Assembly: GCA_012274175.1 (NCBI GenBank)
Contig: JAAOZZ010000438.1
Coordinates: forward strand, 1-7,338
DNA length: 7,338 nucleotides
From: Betaproteobacteria bacterium
Lineage (GTDB): Bacteria > Pseudomonadota > Gammaproteobacteria > Burkholderiales > Usitatibacteraceae
Reading direction: 5' to 3'
In this document: positions 4,383 to 7,338 of the stretch, one piece after another
Numbering within the stretch: the stretch's first letter is position 1
Layout of the letters: each line of letters starts with the position of its first letter
The notes under the pieces: model-generated
Databases searched by the model: none
Seen by the model: the letters and a program-made list of their open reading frames with translations, nothing else
What the model was told of the DNA's origin: nothing
Program-made: the position numbers and the translations under genes

Positions 4383-6629
4383 ATGCGCCTCCCGTCGCTG
4401 CTCCGGCAACGGCTCTCCCTGAATACGGTGGCACGGGTGGGCCTGGGCCTGCTCTTCGTGTTCGCCTTCCTGCTGAGCGAGGGCGAGATCCTGCAACTGC
4501 GCTTCCTGCAGCAGCTCGAGCTGCAGGCGTACGACGCGCGGCTGCGCATGTTCATGCCCGAGACCGTCGATCCGCGCATCGTCATCCTCGACATCGACGA
4601 GAAGAGCCTCATCGCCGAGGGACGCTGGCCCTGGAGCCGCGACAAGCTGGCCCTCATGGTGAAACAGCTCTTCGACCGCTACCGGATCCGCGTGCTCGGC
4701 TTCGACGTCGCGTTCCCCGAGCCCGACACGAGCTCGGGCCTCGGCAACCTGGAGCACCTCGCGAACAACGAGCTCAGGGACAATGCCGAGTTCAAGGATT
4801 TCCTGGAACGCTCGCGCTCGAGCTTCGACTACGACCGGATCTTCGGCGCCGAGATCGCCAGGCATCCCGTGGTGCTGGGATTCTTCCTCAGCCCCAAGTC
4901 GGAGCGCTCCGGCGTGCTTCCGCCGGCGGTGTACAACGCGAAGGATCTCGAGGCCAACGTGCCGTTCCGCTCCACCATCGCCACCGGATTCAGCGGCAAC
5001 CGCCCCGAGCTGCAGAAGGCGGCCACCGCCGCGGGGCACCTCTCCCCGGGCCTGGACATCGACGGCCTGGTGCGCCGCGTGCCGATGCTCATGAAGTACG
5101 ACAACGGCTACTACGAGGCGATGTCGCTCGCGGTGACCCGCACCTACCTCGGCAACGTGCCGGCCAAGATCCGCACCGAGACCAGCGGCAGCGGGCGCAA
5201 CAGCGTGGGGTGGATCAGCTCCTTCGAGGTGGGCGACAAGAAGATCCCGGTGGACGAGACGATGTCGGCGCTGGTGCCGTACCGCGGCGGGCGCGGATCC
5301 TTCCGCTACGTGTCCGCCACCGACGTGATCCGCGGCACCCTCGCCCCGAGCGAGCTCGCCGACAAGATCGTGATCGTCGGCACCTCGGCCCAGGGCCTGC
5401 TCGACATCCGCACCACCCCGGTGGGCGAGGATTACCCCGGGGTCGAGGTGCACGCCAACATGATCAGCGGCATCCTCGACCAGACCATCATGCAGCGCCC
5501 GGCCGAGGCGATCGCGATCTCCGTGCTGCTGGTGATCTTCACCGGCATTCCGCTCGCCCTCTTCCTGCCGCGCACCAGCGCCCTCGCCTCGACGGTCATC
5601 CTCTTCGCGGTGCTCGGGGCGATCCTGGGCATCAACCTCTACGCCTGGAAGGTGCACCACTACGTGCTCAACGTCGCCTCGCCCATGCTGATGGTGCTGC
5701 TGCTGTACTTCCTCAACATGGCGTACGGATTCTTCATGGAAGCGCGGTCGCGCCGGCTCATCACCGGGCTCTTCGGCACCTACGTGCCCAAGGAGCTGGT
5801 GGCGCAGATGTCGCGCAATCCCGAGGAGTACTCGATGCGCGGGGAGAGTCGCGACATGACGGTGCTCTTCTCCGACGTGCGCGACTTCACTTCCATATCC
5901 GAGGGCCTCACGCCGGAAGGCCTCAAGGACATGATGAACGCCTACCTCACCGCGATGACCGAGGTGATCCAGGAGAAGCGCGGCACCATCGACAAGTACA
6001 TCGGGGATGCGATCATGGCCTTCTGGGGCGCGCCCCTCGTCGACGGCGACCACGCCACCCACGCGCTGGAGGCGGCGCTCTCGATGCAGCAGCGGATCCG
6101 CGGCCTCGACCCGGAGTTCGTGAAGCGCGGCTGGCCGGTGCTGCACATCGGCGTGGGCGTGAACTGCGGCGAGATGAACGTGGGCGACATGGGATCGAAG
6201 TTCCGGCGCGCCTACACGGTGATGGGAGACGCGGTGAACCTCGCCTCGCGCCTGGAAGGCCTCACCAAGGAATACGGCGTGGGCATCCTCGTGGCCGAGA
6301 ACATCGTGAACAGCGCCCAGGGGTTCGTTTACCGCGAGGTCGACAAGGTGGTGGTCAAGGGCCGCACCGAGGGCGTGGCCATCTTCGAGCCGCTCGGCAA
6401 GCAGGGCGAGGTGGGAGAGTCGGCGCTGCAGGAAGTCGACCGCTTCCACAAGGTCCTCGAGTTCTACCGCAAGCAGCGTTGGGACGAGGCGGAGAACCTG
6501 CTGAAGACCCTTTCCTACGCCGCGCCGGACGTGAGGCTCTACAAGGTGTACCTCAAGCGCGTGGCGCATTTCCGCGAGAACGCCCCGGGACCTGCGTGGA
6601 ACGGAACGTGGGTCTTCACGACCAAGTAA
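4383..6629 (+). CDS. CHASE2-domain membrane adenylate cyclase, class III (IIIb-like)
   Basis: Converts ATP to cyclic AMP in the cytoplasm, probably in response to an extracytoplasmic signal sensed by CHASE2. Numbering from the ATG at 4383 (748 aa): an N-terminal membrane helix (~16-31); a periplasmic CHASE2 domain (~32-375) with the typical IVILDIDEKSL (66-76) and GRWPWSR (80-86); three membrane helices (~376-395, 400-421, 429-451); a cyclase domain (~490-655); and a helical TPR-like tail ending PAWNGTWVFTTK. Catalytic residues are present: metal-binding D498 (FSDVRDFT) and D542 (DKYIGDAIM), adenine-selecting K538, T612 in YTVMGD, N619 and transition-state R623 (NLASRLE). Lys with Thr, rather than Lys with Asp, is the class IIIb pattern. 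A GTG at 4335 would add 16 residues with no membrane or domain content, and its purine tract lies only 2 nt away. I prefer the ATG, which has a weak GAAG 9 nt upstream. The end overlaps the next gene. The signal sensed is unknown. Confidence 0.95.
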   Translation: MRLPSLLRQRLSLNTVARVGLGLLFVFAFLLSEGEILQLRFLQQLELQAYDARLRMFMPETVDPRIVILDIDEKSLIAEGRWPWSRDKLALMVKQLFDRYRIRVLGFDVAFPEPDTSSGLGNLEHLANNELRDNAEFKDFLERSRSSFDYDRIFGAEIARHPVVLGFFLSPKSERSGVLPPAVYNAKDLEANVPFRSTIATGFSGNRPELQKAATAAGHLSPGLDIDGLVRRVPMLMKYDNGYYEAMSLAVTRTYLGNVPAKIRTETSGSGRNSVGWISSFEVGDKKIPVDETMSALVPYRGGRGSFRYVSATDVIRGTLAPSELADKIVIVGTSAQGLLDIRTTPVGEDYPGVEVHANMISGILDQTIMQRPAEAIAISVLLVIFTGIPLALFLPRTSALASTVILFAVLGAILGINLYAWKVHHYVLNVASPMLMVLLLYFLNMAYGFFMEARSRRLITGLFGTYVPKELVAQMSRNPEEYSMRGESRDMTVLFSDVRDFTSISEGLTPEGLKDMMNAYLTAMTEVIQEKRGTIDKYIGDAIMAFWGAPLVDGDHATHALEAALSMQQRIRGLDPEFVKRGWPVLHIGVGVNCGEMNVGDMGSKFRRAYTVMGDAVNLASRLEGLTKEYGVGILVAENIVNSAQGFVYREVDKVVVKGRTEGVAIFEPLGKQGEVGESALQEVDRFHKVLEFYRKQRWDEAENLLKTLSYAAPDVRLYKVYLKRVAHFRENAPGPAWNGTWVFTTK

Positions 6630-7338
6630 CCTTCCCCCACGAAGAGCGCGTCCCCCGACCCGGCGAGGCCCTGGGCGTCGCCGATGGCGTGTGGTGGATC
6701 CGCATGCCGCTTCCCTTCGCGCTGGACCACATCAACCTCTGGATCCTCGCCGACGGCGACGGCTTCACGCTGGTCGACACGGGCTTCGGCGTGGAGGCGA
6801 CCTGGGAGCTCTGGGAGCGCCATTTCGCGGGGCTCCTCGCCGGCAAGCCCGTCAAGAACGTGGTCGTCACGCACTATCATCCCGACCACGTGGGCAGCGC
6901 GGCATGGCTCGTCGAGAAGACCGGCGCGCCCCTGTGGATGACGTCCACCGAGTTCCTTTCCGCGCACGCGGCCCACGACGACACCGCGGGGTTCGATCGC
7001 GCGACGGGCGTGGCCTTCCTCGCACGCAACGGGCTCGACGTCTCGCTGATGCCCGAGCGGATGCGCACCGGCAACGGCTACAAGCGCGGCGTCCCCACGG
7101 TTCCAACCCGCTACCGGCGCATGATGCACGGCGATCGGCTCCCGATCGGCGGGCGCGACTGGGAAGTAATCACGCTCTTCGGCCACGCTCCCGAGCAGGC
7201 GGCCCTGTATTGCGCCGAGCTGAACGTGCTCATCTCCGCGGACCAGGTGCTGCCGCGCATCACGAGCAACGTCGGCGTGTGGGGCAACCAGCCCGAGGCC
7301 AATCCGCTCGCGGCCTTTCTCGGTTCCCTCAGCCGCCT
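6608..7338 (+). CDS. MBL-fold metallohydrolase, partial at its C-terminus
   Basis: A metallo-beta-lactamase-fold hydrolase, probably cytoplasmic (no signal peptide seen); its substrate cannot be told from sequence. The 243 complete codons in the window hold the family signatures: MPLPFALDHINLWIL and LVDTG near the N-terminus, the metal motif THYHPDH (H89, H91, D93, H94), GHAPEQA with H193, and ISADQVLP with metal-bridging D212. The motif order and spacing fit the HxHxDH hydrolases of the COG0491 type rather than true beta-lactamases. The frame has no ATG before 6704, which falls inside the conserved N-terminal strand, so a GTG is needed. GTG 6608 gives an N-terminus of ordinary length and a 22-nt overlap with the cyclase gene; GTG 6596 would add four residues and a 34-nt overlap. 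The overlap suggests co-transcription and coupled translation with the cyclase. The C-terminal helical part lies beyond the window. Fold is confident, exact start less so. Confidence 0.9.
   Translation, partial: MGLHDQVTFPHEERVPRPGEALGVADGVWWIRMPLPFALDHINLWILADGDGFTLVDTGFGVEATWELWERHFAGLLAGKPVKNVVVTHYHPDHVGSAAWLVEKTGAPLWMTSTEFLSAHAAHDDTAGFDRATGVAFLARNGLDVSLMPERMRTGNGYKRGVPTVPTRYRRMMHGDRLPIGGRDWEVITLFGHAPEQAALYCAELNVLISADQVLPRITSNVGVWGNQPEANPLAAFLGSLSR

Noticed and set aside
6539..7186. 215-codon minus-strand open frame opposite the MBL hydrolase
   Set aside because: The plus strand encodes HYHPDH and the other MBL motifs in a continuous frame; the antisense product has no recognisable domain.

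Overview
The window is GC-rich throughout (strong G/C preference at third codon positions in every gene) and fully packed with protein-coding genes. Codon use, the long glycosyltransferase fusion, and a CHASE2-type adenylate cyclase with the tail usual in proteobacterial homologues suggest a GC-rich Pseudomonadota, most likely a betaproteobacterium. That placement is inference; the window holds no rRNA, tRNA or other phylogenetic marker. I saw no mobile element, CRISPR array, RNA gene or origin.

Layout. The left 3 kb (1-2990, minus strand) is one open reading frame of at least 996 codons running off the left edge. It is a multi-domain glycosyltransferase with an N-terminal GT4 (GT-B) module, a coiled-coil linker, and two GT2 (GT-A) modules, the second cut by the window edge. 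After a 57-bp divergent intergenic gap (2991-3047), a second glycosyltransferase is read on the plus strand (3048-4310). It has one GT2 domain followed by a C-terminal region that looks like a decayed start of a GT4 module, and it ends in the same S-x-S-W-R-I-x-A-P-L-R motif found in the linker of the large protein. Together they look like the edge of a surface-polysaccharide (O-antigen, capsule or glycan) assembly cluster.

Downstream on the plus strand lies a membrane-bound class III adenylate cyclase with a periplasmic CHASE2 sensor domain, three C-terminal membrane helices and a cytoplasmic catalytic domain carrying the Lys/Thr pair of class IIIb enzymes (4383-6629). Its 3' end overlaps by about 22 nt the start of an MBL-fold metallohydrolase that runs off the right edge (6608-7338). 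The overlap suggests that these two genes are co-transcribed and translationally coupled.

How the parts may work together: the two glycosyltransferases probably act in the same glycan pathway, from divergent promoters. The cyclase and hydrolase form a separate signalling/metabolic pair. Any regulatory link between cAMP and the glycan genes is only positional. The most notable points are: the compact divergent region, with two -10-like elements placed so that both transcripts would be nearly leaderless; the apparent GT4 remnant in the small glycosyltransferase; and the short region before the cyclase, which can be read either as a promoter -10 or as a nine-codon proline-rich leader ORF.
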